DNA of 37,288 nt from DAOQAU01 sp035354275 (GCA_035354275.1 DAOQAU010000010.1:1-37288); one strand, 5' to 3'; positions 25,404 through 33,131 are shown, counted from the stretch's first letter. Program-made: numbers and translations. Notes: generated from the sequence alone by a model not told the origin.

Positions 25404-26039
25404 ATGACACTAGGTTTAATAGGCAAAAAACTTGGAATGACAACCGTCTTTGATGAACAAGGGTTGGCAATACCCGTTACCGTTATTAAGGTTGACGATA
25501 TTGTAGTAACTCAAATTAAAACATTAAAAAAAGATGGTTATAATGCCATTCAGGTTGGAACGGTTGAAGCTAAAGAAAAACACTTGACAAAAGCTCAAAT
25601 CGGTCATTTTGCAAAAAATAAATTATCTAACTTCAGATACTTACAGGAGTTCAGAATTGATAATCCGGAAGCTTATGAAGTAGGACAAAAAATTGAGCTT
25701 TCCGTTTTGGAAAACGCTAAAAAAGTTGACGTAACAGGAAAATCAATCGGAAAAGGTTTTCAAGGTACTGTTAAAAGATGGAATTTTTCAAGAGGCCCGA
25801 TGGCTCACGGTTCTAAAAACCACAGAGAGCCGGGTTCTATCGGCGCAGGCACAACCCCCGGTCGTGTAATCAAAGGGAAAAACATGGCGGGCAACATGGG
25901 TAACGAAAGGGTTACCGTTACAAAATTGCAGCTTGTTAAAATCGACAGCGAAAATTCCCTGATTTTAATCAAAGGCTCAGTTCCCGGACCAGAAGGAAAA
26001 TTGGTTACAATCAAACCTTCAAGAACTAAATGGAATTAA
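25404..26039 (+). CDS. rplC: Large ribosomal subunit protein uL3
   Basis: 211 residues. LGLIGKKLGMTTVFDEQG at the N-terminus and the loop FSRGPMAHGSKNHREPGSIG, which reaches the peptidyl transferase centre, identify uL3. It is an early 50S assembly protein. The glutamine-methylated site region of uL3 lies in this loop. AAGGA precedes the start by about 9 bases. A repeat element separates it from rplD. Confidence 0.98.
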   Translation: MTLGLIGKKLGMTTVFDEQGLAIPVTVIKVDDIVVTQIKTLKKDGYNAIQVGTVEAKEKHLTKAQIGHFAKNKLSNFRYLQEFRIDNPEAYEVGQKIELSVLENAKKVDVTGKSIGKGFQGTVKRWNFSRGPMAHGSKNHREPGSIGAGTTPGRVIKGKNMAGNMGNERVTVTKLQLVKIDSENSLILIKGSVPGPEGKLVTIKPSRTKWN

Positions 26040-26042
26040 AAA

Positions 26043-26113
26043 GTGAACTGTGAGCAGTGAGCTGTGAACAGTAGAATTAAAACGTTAAAGTAGGTTGGGT
26101 TTTCTAACCCGAC
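26043..26113. repeat. GTGAGCA-type repeat plus GGTTGGG hairpin between rplC and rplD
   Basis: GTGAACTGTGAGCAGTGAGC units with a 7-bp period begin four bases after the rplC stop. A second small hairpin, GTTGGGTT/AACCCGAC, covers 26094-26113 and is like that at 35142-35160. Confidence 0.65.
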
Positions 26114-26139
26114 AACATAAAACAAATAAGGATAAAAAA

Positions 26140-26772
26140 ATGTCAAAAGAATTAAAAATATTAAGTACAAACGGTAAAGAACTCGGCGCAATGGCTTTAA
26201 ACGAAAACGTTTTTGGTGTTGAACCGAACTTACATGTTATGCATTTGGCACTAAGAAGACAGTTAAATAACGCAAGACAAGGTTCAGCGTGCGCTAAAAC
26301 AAGAGCAGAAGTTGCAGGCGGCGGAAGAAAACCCTGGAAACAAAAAGGAACAGGACGTGCAAGAGCAGGTTCAATCCGTTCACCATTGTTTGCAGGCGGC
26401 GGAGTAATTTTTGGACCAAAACCGAGAGATTATGGTTTTGCTATACCTCAAAAAGCCAGAAAACTGGCTTTGAAATCAGCTTTATCAGCTAAGGCAAGCA
26501 ATCTTGTTATAGTTAAAGATTTTTCTGAAATCAAAGAACCTAAAACAAAATTAATGACAAAAGCACTTTCTTCCCTGAAAGTTGAAGGAAAAATTCTTAT
26601 AATCGCGGATACAAAAGCAGCAGAAAATCAATATCTTGAACTTGCCGCAAGAAATATTCCAAGTGTAAGGATGATTTTACCTTCAAATTTAAACGTAAAA
26701 GATTTATTAGAAGCGGATTATGTTGTAATAACCGAAGCCGCTGTTAATGAAATAACTGAAAGGTTACAATAA
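26140..26772 (+). CDS. rplD: Large ribosomal subunit protein uL4
   Basis: 210 residues from the ATG at 26140 (AAGGA upstream). An in-frame TTG at 26095 lies in a repeat hairpin and is unlikely. The extended loop ARQGSACAKTRAEVAGGGRK and PWKQKGTGRARAGSIRSP, which lines the exit tunnel, is clear. uL4 is an early assembly protein and in some bacteria represses its own S10 operon. Its stop overlaps the rplW start (TAATG). Confidence 0.97.
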   Translation: MSKELKILSTNGKELGAMALNENVFGVEPNLHVMHLALRRQLNNARQGSACAKTRAEVAGGGRKPWKQKGTGRARAGSIRSPLFAGGGVIFGPKPRDYGFAIPQKARKLALKSALSAKASNLVIVKDFSEIKEPKTKLMTKALSSLKVEGKILIIADTKAAENQYLELAARNIPSVRMILPSNLNVKDLLEADYVVITEAAVNEITERLQ

Positions 26773-27065
26773 TGAGCACAGAAAACTTATACGACATAAT
26801 TAAAAAACCGTTGATAACAGAAAAATCAATGGCGGCAACAGCTCAAGGGCAATACTCTTTTGAAGTAAAAAAAGACGCTACAAAAATTGAAATTGCAAAA
26901 GCGGTTGAATTGGCTTTCCCCGGAAGGAAAGTTAAAAAAGTAAGAACGGTTTATATGCCTTCTCATTCAAAAAGAATGGGTATAAAAGCCGGACAAACTC
27001 AATCAGGCAAAAAGGCAATCGTGACAATCGAAGGCGATCCGATTGAAGAATTAATCGGAGCATAG
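26772..27065 (+). CDS. rplW: Large ribosomal subunit protein uL23
   Basis: 97 residues with IIKKPLITEKSMA, the typical N-terminus, then YSFEVKKDATKIEIAKAVE and VRTVYMP. It sits at the tunnel exit, where trigger factor and SRP dock. Coupled to rplD by a one-base overlap. The repeat element downstream begins at its stop codon. Confidence 0.97.
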   Translation: MSTENLYDIIKKPLITEKSMAATAQGQYSFEVKKDATKIEIAKAVELAFPGRKVKKVRTVYMPSHSKRMGIKAGQTQSGKKAIVTIEGDPIEELIGA

Positions 27066-27161
27066 GCGAACGAAGTTCACCGTTGAAAAGTTTAACAGTC
27101 GAACAGTCGAAAAGTTTAAAAATTAAATAAAATAACTATTCAACTCTTCGACTATTCAACC
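27064..27161. repeat. AACAGTCG-type inverted repeat element between rplW and rplB
   Basis: The first 57 bases (27064-27120) are identical to 32965-33021. GTTGAAAAGTTTAACAGTCG units are mirrored by CTATTCAACTCTTCGACTATTCAAC, so the element can fold as a long imperfect hairpin. Confidence 0.85.
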
Positions 27162-27205
27162 AAAATCAAGCAAAGTAATCAAAACAAGAAAAAGGACATT
27201 AAACA

Positions 27206-28033
27206 ATGGCAATCAGAACAATAAATCCGACATCACCGGGACAAAGAGGAATGACAAGAAGTGATTATCAGGAAATCACAACTTCAACTCCGGAAAAATC
27301 TTTGTTGAAAAAAATTAAAAAAACATCCGGAAGAAATAATACCGGAAGAATTACTTGCCGTCACAAAGGTGGCGGACACAAAAAAGCTTACCGCGTTATA
27401 GATTTTAAACGTGACAAATTCGGAATTCCGGCAACTGTTAAGACCATAGAATATGATCCTAACAGAAATGTCAGAATTTCTTTGGTTTTTTATGCAGACG
27501 GTGAAAAAAGATACATTTTGACACCTGAAGGATTAAACTTAGGTGATGTAATTTTAAGCGGTCCTGAAGCTCAAGTTCAGACAGGAAATGCTCTTCCTTT
27601 AGAATTAATCCCGTTGGGAACAATTATTCACAACATTGAGATGGAGCCTGGCAGAGGCGGAGTTATGGTAAGAACCGCTGGAGCAGGTGCACAATTAATG
27701 GCAAAAGAAGGCAATTACGTTACAATAAAACTTCCTTCTTCAGAGATGAGAATGGTAAGAAAAGAATGTTTAGCGACAATCGGGGTTTTAGGTAATTCCG
27801 AATATAAAAACCTTTCGGTAGGAAAAGCCGGAAGAACCCGCCATTTGGGAATCAAACCTACAGTAAGAGGGGTTACAATGAACCCTTGCGATCACCCTCA
27901 CGGCGGCGGCGAAGGTAAAACAGGACCCGGCGGACACCCTAAAACACCTTGGGGCAAACCTGCACTGGGTGCTAAAACAAGAAAAGTTAAAAAAGCGTCA
28001 GACAAACTAATAGTAAGAAGACGCAAAAAATAG
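27206..28033 (+). CDS. rplB: Large ribosomal subunit protein uL2
   Basis: 275 residues. GRNNTGRITCRHKGGGHKKAYR, the central SH3-like domain and the C-terminal NPCDHPHGGGEGKTGPG loop are diagnostic. uL2 supports subunit joining and peptidyl transfer, and the loop His is conserved. AGGA lies 9 bases before ATG. The TAG stop opens the next repeat element. Confidence 0.98.
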   Translation: MAIRTINPTSPGQRGMTRSDYQEITTSTPEKSLLKKIKKTSGRNNTGRITCRHKGGGHKKAYRVIDFKRDKFGIPATVKTIEYDPNRNVRISLVFYADGEKRYILTPEGLNLGDVILSGPEAQVQTGNALPLELIPLGTIIHNIEMEPGRGGVMVRTAGAGAQLMAKEGNYVTIKLPSSEMRMVRKECLATIGVLGNSEYKNLSVGKAGRTRHLGIKPTVRGVTMNPCDHPHGGGEGKTGPGGHPKTPWGKPALGAKTRKVKKASDKLIVRRRKK

Positions 28034-28088
28034 TGAATAGTGAAGAGTGAAGAGAATAACTTCACCGCTCACCGCTCACAACTCACCC
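28031..28088. repeat. TAGTGAA/TTCACCGC inverted repeat between rplB and rpsS
   Basis: TAGTGAATAGTGAAGAGTGAAG (7-bp period) starts at the rplB stop codon and is mirrored by CTTCACCGCTCACCGCTCAC. The arms can pair imperfectly around GAATAA. Confidence 0.75.
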
Positions 28089-28131
28089 ATAACAAACAAG
28101 TAAACAAATTAAAACAAGGAGCAATAAACAA

Positions 28132-28410
28132 ATGGCACGTTCATTAAAAAAAGGCCCATACGTAGAAGAATCTTTACAGAAAAAAGTCAGTAAGATGAAT
28201 GAAACTTCTGAAAAAAAAGTTATAAAAACATGGTCGAGAGCATCAATGATAATTCCCGACATGTTAGGACATACAATTGCCGTTCACAATGGCAAAACTC
28301 ATGTTCCGGTTTATGTAACCGAGCAGATGATTGGACACAAATTAGGTGAATTTGCGCCTACAAGAATGTTCAGAGGGCACTCGGGCTCAGATAAAGCAAA
28401 AAGAGATTAA
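28132..28410 (+). CDS. rpsS: Small ribosomal subunit protein uS19
   Basis: 92 residues, MARSLKKGPYVEESL and KTWSRASMIIPDMLGHTIAVHNG, with the GEFAPTRMFRGH end. It lies in the 30S head with uS13. The ribosome binding site region (ACAAGGAGCAATAAACAA) is the same as that of rpsC. Confidence 0.98.
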   Translation: MARSLKKGPYVEESLQKKVSKMNETSEKKVIKTWSRASMIIPDMLGHTIAVHNGKTHVPVYVTEQMIGHKLGEFAPTRMFRGHSGSDKAKRD

Positions 28411-28432
28411 TAAATAAAAGGACGAAAATAAA

Positions 28433-28762
28433 ATGGAAGCAAAATCAAAACAAACGGATATAAAAATGACAGCCAGAAAACTTCGCAGAATAATTAACGA
28501 AGTTCGTGGCAAATCTGTTATAGAAGCGCAAACAATGTTGCGTTTTATGCCGTATTTTGCAGCAAGACTCGTTGAAAAAAACCTCAGAGCCGCTGTTGCA
28601 AACGCAAAAGAAAAATTTGGAGTAGCACCTGAAGCATTAAAAATTTCAGAAATTTTCGCCGATGAGAGTGTAACTTACAAAAGAGGAAAACCAAGAGCGC
28701 AGGGAAGAATTTACAGAAGACTTAAAAGAACTTCTCACTTGACGCTTAAGGTGAGTGATTAA
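28433..28762 (+). CDS. rplV: Large ribosomal subunit protein uL22
   Basis: 109 residues, with KMTARKLRRIINEVRGKSVIEA and the tunnel hairpin YKRGKPRAQGRIYRRLKRTSH. This loop lines the exit tunnel and is a macrolide resistance site in other bacteria. Only 22 bases after rpsS. Confidence 0.98.
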   Translation: MEAKSKQTDIKMTARKLRRIINEVRGKSVIEAQTMLRFMPYFAARLVEKNLRAAVANAKEKFGVAPEALKISEIFADESVTYKRGKPRAQGRIYRRLKRTSHLTLKVSD

Positions 28763-28766
28763 ATAA

Positions 28767-28831
28767 GTGAATAGAAAATAGTAAATAGGAAATAGAAATT
28801 CCCATTCACTATTTACCATTTACTATTTACC
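28767..28831. repeat. GTAAATAG/CTATTTAC inverted repeat between rplV and rpsC
   Basis: GTGAATAGAAAATAGTAAATAG and its mirror CATTCACTATTTACCATTTAC form an imperfect hairpin with a 7-bp internal period. It starts five bases past the rplV stop. Confidence 0.8.
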
Positions 28832-28871
28832 AAAGAAAGATAAACAAAAACAAACAAGGAGCAATAAACAA

Positions 28872-29603
28872 ATGGGACAGAAAACACATCCAACCGGATT
28901 CAGAGTAGGTATAATACAACCTTGGGTTAGCACATGGTTTGCTAAATCAAAAGACTATGCCGAATTTATTGCAGAAGATGCAAAAATAAGAAAGTTTATT
29001 AAAAAGAAACTTTATACAGCAGGTGTTTCAAGAATTTTAATAGCCAGAAAAGCTCAAAGCACAACAGTAACAGTTGTGACAGCTAAGCCCGGTATTGTTG
29101 TGGGACGTGGCGGTCAAGGAATTGACGATTTGAAAAATGAAGTTTCAAAATATTTAAATAAGCCTGTAATCATTAATGTTGTTGAAGTAGCAAGAATTGA
29201 TGCCGATGCTCAGTTAGTATCAGAAGCAATCGCACTTCAACTTGAAAAAAGGATTGCTTTCAGAAGAGCTATGAAACAAGCAATGCAAAGAACAATGAGA
29301 GCAGGTGCTCAAGGTATCAAAGTTATGGTATCGGGAAGACTTGGCGGTGCAGAAATTGCCCGTTCAGAATGGGCTAAAGAAGGAAGAATTCCTCTGCAAA
29401 CGCTAAGAGCAGATGTTGACTACGGTTTTGCAGAAGCAGATACAATTATGGGTAAAATCGGCGTAAAAGTTTGGGTTTTCAAAGGCAACTTAATGCCCGG
29501 TGAAAAAGCGGACTTAAACATAAAAGCGGTTAAAAAAGCCGGAAACGGTGAAGAAAAATCTATGGGAAGACGCCCCAAAAGAGTTAAAACAAGTGAAGAG
29601 TGA
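28872..29603 (+). CDS. rpsC: Small ribosomal subunit protein uS3
   Basis: 243 residues. MGQKTHPTGFRVGI at the start, KH domain GIVVGRGGQGIDDL and the VSGRLGGAEIARSEW motif identify uS3, which forms the mRNA entry with uS4 and uS5. The C-terminal tail is basic and its last codons SEE-stop (AGTGAAGAGTGA) coincide with the first units of the following repeat, so the true C-terminus seems to have been set by the repeat. Confidence 0.98.
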   Translation: MGQKTHPTGFRVGIIQPWVSTWFAKSKDYAEFIAEDAKIRKFIKKKLYTAGVSRILIARKAQSTTVTVVTAKPGIVVGRGGQGIDDLKNEVSKYLNKPVIINVVEVARIDADAQLVSEAIALQLEKRIAFRRAMKQAMQRTMRAGAQGIKVMVSGRLGGAEIARSEWAKEGRIPLQTLRADVDYGFAEADTIMGKIGVKVWVFKGNLMPGEKADLNIKAVKKAGNGEEKSMGRRPKRVKTSEE

Positions 29604-29647
29604 TGAGTGAAGGGTTAAGAAAATAACTTCACAGTTCACTGCTCACT
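29593..29647. repeat. GTGAAGA/TTCACTGC inverted repeat overlapping the end of rpsC
   Basis: GTGAAGAGTGATGAGTGAAG overlaps the last rpsC codons and its stop, and is mirrored by CTTCACAGTTCACTGCTCAC. Confidence 0.7.
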
Positions 29648-29688
29648 AAAACATAAAGCTAATAAAAACAAAATAAAGGATACAAAAA

Positions 29689-30099
29689 ATGTTAATGCCA
29701 AAGAAAACAAAATATCGTAAAATGATGAAAGGCCGCATGAAAGGCACCGAAACAAGGGGTGTAAATTTTGAATTCGGTCAATACGCGCTGCAGGCAGTCG
29801 AGCCCGGCTGGATTACAAGTCGCCAAATAGAAGCTGCTAGAAGAGCAATGACGCGTAAAATTAAACGCGGCGGTAATGTTTGGATTAAAATTTTCCCCGA
29901 CAAGCCTATTACCGCAAAGCCTGCCGAAACCCGTATGGGCTCAGGTAAAGGTAACTTGGAATACTGGGTTGCAGTTGTAAAACCCAGAAGAATTCTTTTT
30001 GAATTGGATTATTTTGACAGGGCAGAAGCTGTTGAAGCACTTCAATTAGCCGCTCAAAAACTTCCGATCAAAGTAAAAATTATAGAAAAAGCCCAATAA
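29689..30099 (+). CDS. rplP: Large ribosomal subunit protein uL16
   Basis: 136 residues, starting MLMPKKTKYRKMMKGRMKG, with GYALQA-like FGQYALQAVEPGW and GKGNLEYWVAVVKPRRILFE. It binds at the A-site tRNA elbow. AAAGGA lies upstream. The nearby M3 is not needed as start because MLxPK is the family norm. Confidence 0.98.
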   Translation: MLMPKKTKYRKMMKGRMKGTETRGVNFEFGQYALQAVEPGWITSRQIEAARRAMTRKIKRGGNVWIKIFPDKPITAKPAETRMGSGKGNLEYWVAVVKPRRILFELDYFDRAEAVEALQLAAQKLPIKVKIIEKAQ

Positions 30100-30125
30100 A
30101 AACATAAGAGAATAAGGATAAAACC

Positions 30126-30311
30126 ATGAAACTAACCGAATTACGTGAAAAAACAATAGAAGAATTAAATGGCGTTGTTACAGAATCAAAAAAACAGCTT
30201 TTTGATTTAAGAATACAAAAAGCTACGCATAAGCTTGAAAATACAGCTTTAATTGACAAAACAAAACGTTTAATTGCTCAAGCAAAAACAATACTTAAAG
30301 AAAAAAGTTAA
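30126..30311 (+). CDS. rpmC: Large ribosomal subunit protein uL29
   Basis: 61 residues, two helices: MKLTELREKTIEELNGVV and LFDLRIQKATHKLENTALI. It sits beside uL23 at the tunnel exit. Gaps of 26 bases on both sides and no repeats, so rplP-rpmC-rpsQ are tightly coupled. Confidence 0.96.
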   Translation: MKLTELREKTIEELNGVVTESKKQLFDLRIQKATHKLENTALIDKTKRLIAQAKTILKEKS

Positions 30312-30337
30312 CAAAGAAAACAAGGAGCGTATAATAA

Positions 30338-30583
30338 ATGCCTAAAAAGGAAAAACAAGGAGTTGTGATAAGCAACAAAATGGATAAAACGGTAGTTGTA
30401 AAAGTAGCATCTTACAACCCTCATCCAAAATACAAAAAAATTATGGAATCAAACAAACACTACAATGCGCACGATGAAAAAGGACTTTGCGGACAAGGTG
30501 ATATTGTAAAAATCATTGAAGCAAAACCTGTTTCAAAAACAAAACGCTGGGCAGTGCTTGAAGTGGTTGAAAAGGCTAAATAG
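30338..30583 (+). CDS. rpsQ: Small ribosomal subunit protein uS17
   Basis: 81 residues with KQGVVISNKMDKTVVVKV and HPKYKKIMESNKHYNAHDE, the OB-fold of uS17, a primary 16S binder. The usual C-terminal KTKRWAVLEVVEKA is present. AAGGAG upstream. The stop TAG touches the next repeat. Confidence 0.97.
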   Translation: MPKKEKQGVVISNKMDKTVVVKVASYNPHPKYKKIMESNKHYNAHDEKGLCGQGDIVKIIEAKPVSKTKRWAVLEVVEKAK

Positions 30584-30647
30584 TGAAAAAGTGAACTGTA
30601 AACTGTGAGCTGAAAATCAGCTCACAGCTCACCGCTCACGGTTCACT
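30582..30647. repeat. Strong GTGAGCTGA/TCAGCTCAC inverted repeat between rpsQ and rplN
   Basis: CTGTGAGCTGA and TCAGCTCACAG (30603-30613, 30617-30627) pair perfectly over 11 bases with loop AAA, and GTGAAC (30591-30596) with GTTCAC (30641-30646) encloses it. This is the best-formed hairpin of the set. It lacks a T-tract, so it is more likely a processing or stability structure than a terminator. Confidence 0.85.
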
Positions 30648-30688
30648 AAAATAAAAAATAAACAAATCATATCAAAGGACGTGAAATA

Positions 30689-31057
30689 ATGATACAACAA
30701 GAATCAAGATTAGCAGTAGCAGATAACACAGGCGCAAAAGAACTTTTGTGCATACGTGTTATGGGAAGCTCTAACAAGAGGTTTGCGGCAGTCGGCGATG
30801 TTATAGTAGCCACCGTTAAAGACGCAGCACCAAATATGACAGTAAAAAAATCCGAAGTCGTAAGAGCTGTTGTGGTAAGAACAAAAGCCGACATCAAAAG
30901 AAACGACGGTTCGACAATCAGATTTGACGAAAATGCCGCCGTAATAATCAACAAAGACGGCAACCCTCGCGGTACACGTGTTTTCGGACCTGTTGCAAGG
31001 GAATTAAGAGATAAAAACTTTATGAAAATTATCTCTTTGGCTCCGGAAGTAATTTAG
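30689..31057 (+). CDS. rplN: Large ribosomal subunit protein uL14
   Basis: 122 residues: MIQQESRLAVADNTGAKEL and VKKSEVVRAVVVRTKADIKR, FDENAAVIINKDGNPRGTRVFGPVARELR. It contacts the 30S at bridge B8. AAAGGA upstream at about 9 bases. Confidence 0.98.
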   Translation: MIQQESRLAVADNTGAKELLCIRVMGSSNKRFAAVGDVIVATVKDAAPNMTVKKSEVVRAVVVRTKADIKRNDGSTIRFDENAAVIINKDGNPRGTRVFGPVARELRDKNFMKIISLAPEVI

Positions 31058-31124
31058 TCGTTGGCGAAGGATGAGCCTTACGAATAAATTATCCCGAACT
31101 CGCTGAAATAAGTTCAGCATGACA
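31058..31124. repeat. Dispersed repeat between rplN and rplX
   Basis: GTCGTTGGCGAAGGATGAGC followed by CTTACGAATAAATTATCCCG resembles the element at 33674-33730. The last 22 bases (31102-31123) are an inverted copy of half an arm of the 4557-4629 repeat (GCTGAAATAAGTTCAGCATG). Confidence 0.65.
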
Positions 31125-31148
31125 TAATAAAAAACAAAGGAAAATAAA

Positions 31149-31490
31149 ATGAAAAAACCAACAAATAAAAAAAGTTTGCAAGTAAAAACCGGCGACAGAG
31201 TAATGGTAATCGCGGGTAAAGACAAAGGCAAAATCGGAAACGTTAAAAAAGTTAATCCTTCAAAATCAAATTTGGTTGTTGAAGGCGCAAACTTGGTTAC
31301 AAAAGCACAAAAACCAAACCCAATGGCAGGAATTCAGGGCGGATTAATAAAACTTGAAGCTCCACTTGATGCTTCCAATGTAATGGTAGTATGCCCAAGT
31401 TGCGAAAAACCGACAAGGATCAAGCACGACATAGTTAAAGACAAAAAAATACGTGTTTGTAAAAAATGTGGTGAACAGTTGGATGTGTAA
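31149..31490 (+). CDS. rplX: Large ribosomal subunit protein uL24
   Basis: 113 residues. The KOW motif VKTGDRVMVIAGKDKGKIGNV is near residues 14-34, and the C-terminus carries VCPSCEKPTRIKH and CKKCGEQ, a four-cysteine zinc-ribbon-like pair seen in many bacterial uL24. It starts 50S assembly. AAAGGA lies 7 bases upstream. Confidence 0.97.
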   Translation: MKKPTNKKSLQVKTGDRVMVIAGKDKGKIGNVKKVNPSKSNLVVEGANLVTKAQKPNPMAGIQGGLIKLEAPLDASNVMVVCPSCEKPTRIKHDIVKDKKIRVCKKCGEQLDV

Positions 31491-31492
31491 AA

Positions 31493-31553
31493 GTGAACTG
31501 TGAAACGTGAGCATTGAACGGAAAATCTCAGCTCATAACTTTCTACTCACTCA
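31493..31553. repeat. GTGAACTGTGAAAC/TCAGCTCAT inverted repeat between rplX and rplE
   Basis: A degenerate member of the GTGAGC family: GTGAACTGTGAAACGTGAGC faces CTCAGCTCATAACTTTCTAC. It begins two bases after the rplX stop. Confidence 0.55.
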
Positions 31554-31588
31554 TAAATCCAATAAATTAGAAAAAGGACGAATGAACA

Positions 31589-32140
31589 ATGGCAAAGACA
31601 AAAAGTTTAAAAGAAACGTATCAAAAAGAAGTTAAAAAGGCACTGAAAGAAAAATTCGGGTATAAAAATGACCTTCAAGTTCCAAGACTCAACAAAATAG
31701 TTTTGAACATGGGTGTCGGTGAAGCTTCCCACAACTCTAAACTTGCTGAAGTTATTGAAGCACAGCTTACAAAAATAGCCGGTCAAAAATCGGTTGTCAC
31801 AAAAGCCAAAAAATCAATAGCATCATACAAATTAAGAGAAGGAATGCCGGTGGGAGCAATGGTTACTTTGCGCGGTGAGAGAATGTACGACTTTTTACAG
31901 AAATTAATTTGTGTTGTACTTCCACGTATCAGAGACTTCAGAGGAGTAAGCTCAAAAAGTTTCGACGGCCGCGGTAACTATACAATGGGACTTAAAGAAC
32001 AAGCTTTATTCCCTGAAATAAAATACGAAGAAGTTGATTTGGTTAAAGGTATGAACGTATCTATAATCACAACAGCAAACACGGATGATGAGGCAAGAGC
32101 TTTGCTTACAGAGCTTGGAATGCCTTTCAAGAAAGGTTGA
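31589..32140 (+). CDS. rplE: Large ribosomal subunit protein uL5
   Basis: 183 residues, VPRLNKIVLNMGVGEA, KKSIASYKLREGMPVGAMVTLRGERMYDFL and IRDFRGVSSKSFDGRGNYTMG. It binds 5S rRNA in the central protuberance. AAGGA upstream. Its final GGT-TGA is the beginning of the next repeat's GGTTGAAAAG. Confidence 0.98.
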   Translation: MAKTKSLKETYQKEVKKALKEKFGYKNDLQVPRLNKIVLNMGVGEASHNSKLAEVIEAQLTKIAGQKSVVTKAKKSIASYKLREGMPVGAMVTLRGERMYDFLQKLICVVLPRIRDFRGVSSKSFDGRGNYTMGLKEQALFPEIKYEEVDLVKGMNVSIITTANTDDEARALLTELGMPFKKG

Positions 32141-32206
32141 AAAGTTTAATAGTCGAACAGTCGAAAAGTTTTAAAATAAACTATTCAACTTATCGACTCT
32201 TCAACT
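32136..32206. repeat. AATAGTCG-type inverted repeat overlapping the rplE stop
   Basis: GTTGAAAAGTTTAATAGTCG with 8-bp units, mirrored by CTATTCAACTTATCGACTC. Same family as 27064-27161 and 32965-33066. The stop codon of rplE is TGA of GTTGA. Confidence 0.8.
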
Positions 32207-32249
32207 CAAACATAAAACTATTAATTAAAAACAAAGGATGAACGCAACA

Positions 32250-32456
32250 ATGGCTAAAAAAGCAATGATGAACAAAGAAGCAAGACGCATAGAGCTTGCA
32301 GCAAAAGGAAAATACCCAAAAGTAAGACTACACAACAGATGCAGTATTTGCGGAAGACCTCACGGATTTCACAGAGACTTCGGTTTGTGCAGAATTCACT
32401 TGAGAGAAATGGCTCACAGGGGCTTACTTCCCGGTGTAGTCAAAGCAAGTTGGTAA
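32250..32456 (+). CDS. rpsN: Small ribosomal subunit protein uS14, short zinc-type with one Cys replaced by His
   Basis: 68 residues from the ATG at 32250. An ATG four codons earlier lies directly on the AGGA and is unlikely. The length and CSICGRPHGFHRDFGLCRIH place it with the short (type Z) uS14 proteins that bind zinc by four cysteines, C-x2-C-x12-C-x2-C. Here the fourth ligand is His. The end LREMAHRGLLPGVVKASW is standard. It is in the 30S head. Cyanobacteria usually have the long zinc-free form, so this differs from that group. Confidence 0.95.
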   Translation: MAKKAMMNKEARRIELAAKGKYPKVRLHNRCSICGRPHGFHRDFGLCRIHLREMAHRGLLPGVVKASW

Positions 32457-32460
32457 ACAA

Positions 32461-32528
32461 GTAAATAGTAAATAGGAAATAGTAAATAGATAAAAAACCA
32501 TTCACTATTTACCATTTACCATTTACTG
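32461..32528. repeat. GTAAATA/TTTACCA heptamer inverted repeat between rpsN and rpsH
   Basis: Four GTAAATAG/GGAAATAG-like units (7-bp period) face CATTCACTATTTACCATTTA units, giving an imperfect stem around ATAAAAAACC. It starts four bases after the rpsN stop. Confidence 0.8.
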
Positions 32529-32569
32529 TTACGATAAAGTGAACAAATAAAAACAAAGGACGAACAACA

Positions 32570-32965
32570 ATGAATACAGATCCAATAGCAGATATGCTTA
32601 CAAGAATCAGAAACGCAAATTTGGTATCTCACGAAACAGTCGAAATGCCAAGTTCAAAATTGAAAGTCGAATTGGCAAAACTTCTCAAAGAAGAAGGCTA
32701 CATAACTGACTATTCAACAAGACAATCAGGAAAATTCACTTTCTTGACAGTCGTTCTTAAATATGACGAAAAGCGCAAGCCGGTTATCTCAAATTTAAGA
32801 AGAATTTCAAAACCGGGTTTGAGAAGTTATTGCAAAGCAAAAAATCTTCCTCAGGTTTTAGGCGGTTTAGGAATTGCGATTGTTTCAACAAGCAAAGGTT
32901 TGATGACAGACAGAAAAGCCCGTAAAGACAATATGGGCGGCGAAATTCTTTGCTACGTCTGGTAA
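32570..32965 (+). CDS. rpsH: Small ribosomal subunit protein uS8
   Basis: 131 residues: DPIADMLTRIRNANLVSHETVEMPSSKLK and the C-terminal VSTSKGLMTDRKARKDNMGGEILCYVW. uS8 is a primary 16S binder and in E. coli the translational repressor of the spc operon. AAAGGA is upstream. The repeat begins at its stop codon. Confidence 0.98.
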   Translation: MNTDPIADMLTRIRNANLVSHETVEMPSSKLKVELAKLLKEEGYITDYSTRQSGKFTFLTVVLKYDEKRKPVISNLRRISKPGLRSYCKAKNLPQVLGGLGIAIVSTSKGLMTDRKARKDNMGGEILCYVW

Positions 32966-33066
32966 GGCGAACGAAGTTCACCGTTGAAAAGTTTAACAGT
33001 CGAACAGTCGAAAAGTTTAAACAATTAAATAACTATTCAACTTATCGACTTATCAACTCTTCAACT
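32965..33066. repeat. AACAGTCG-type inverted repeat element between rpsH and rplF
   Basis: Second copy of the rplW-rplB element. 57 bases (32965-33021) are identical, and the right arm CTATTCAACTTATCGACTTA has an extra unit. It starts at the rpsH stop codon. Confidence 0.85.
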
Positions 33067-33131
33067 AAAAAAAGAGCATAATTGGTAGAAAAGCTCAATT
33101 TATTTACACAATACCGAAATGGAGAAAAACA

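Noticed and set aside
30582..30647. Transcription terminator between rpsQ and rplN
   Set aside because: The stem is strong but no T-tract follows, and it lies inside an operon whose downstream genes have no clear promoter.
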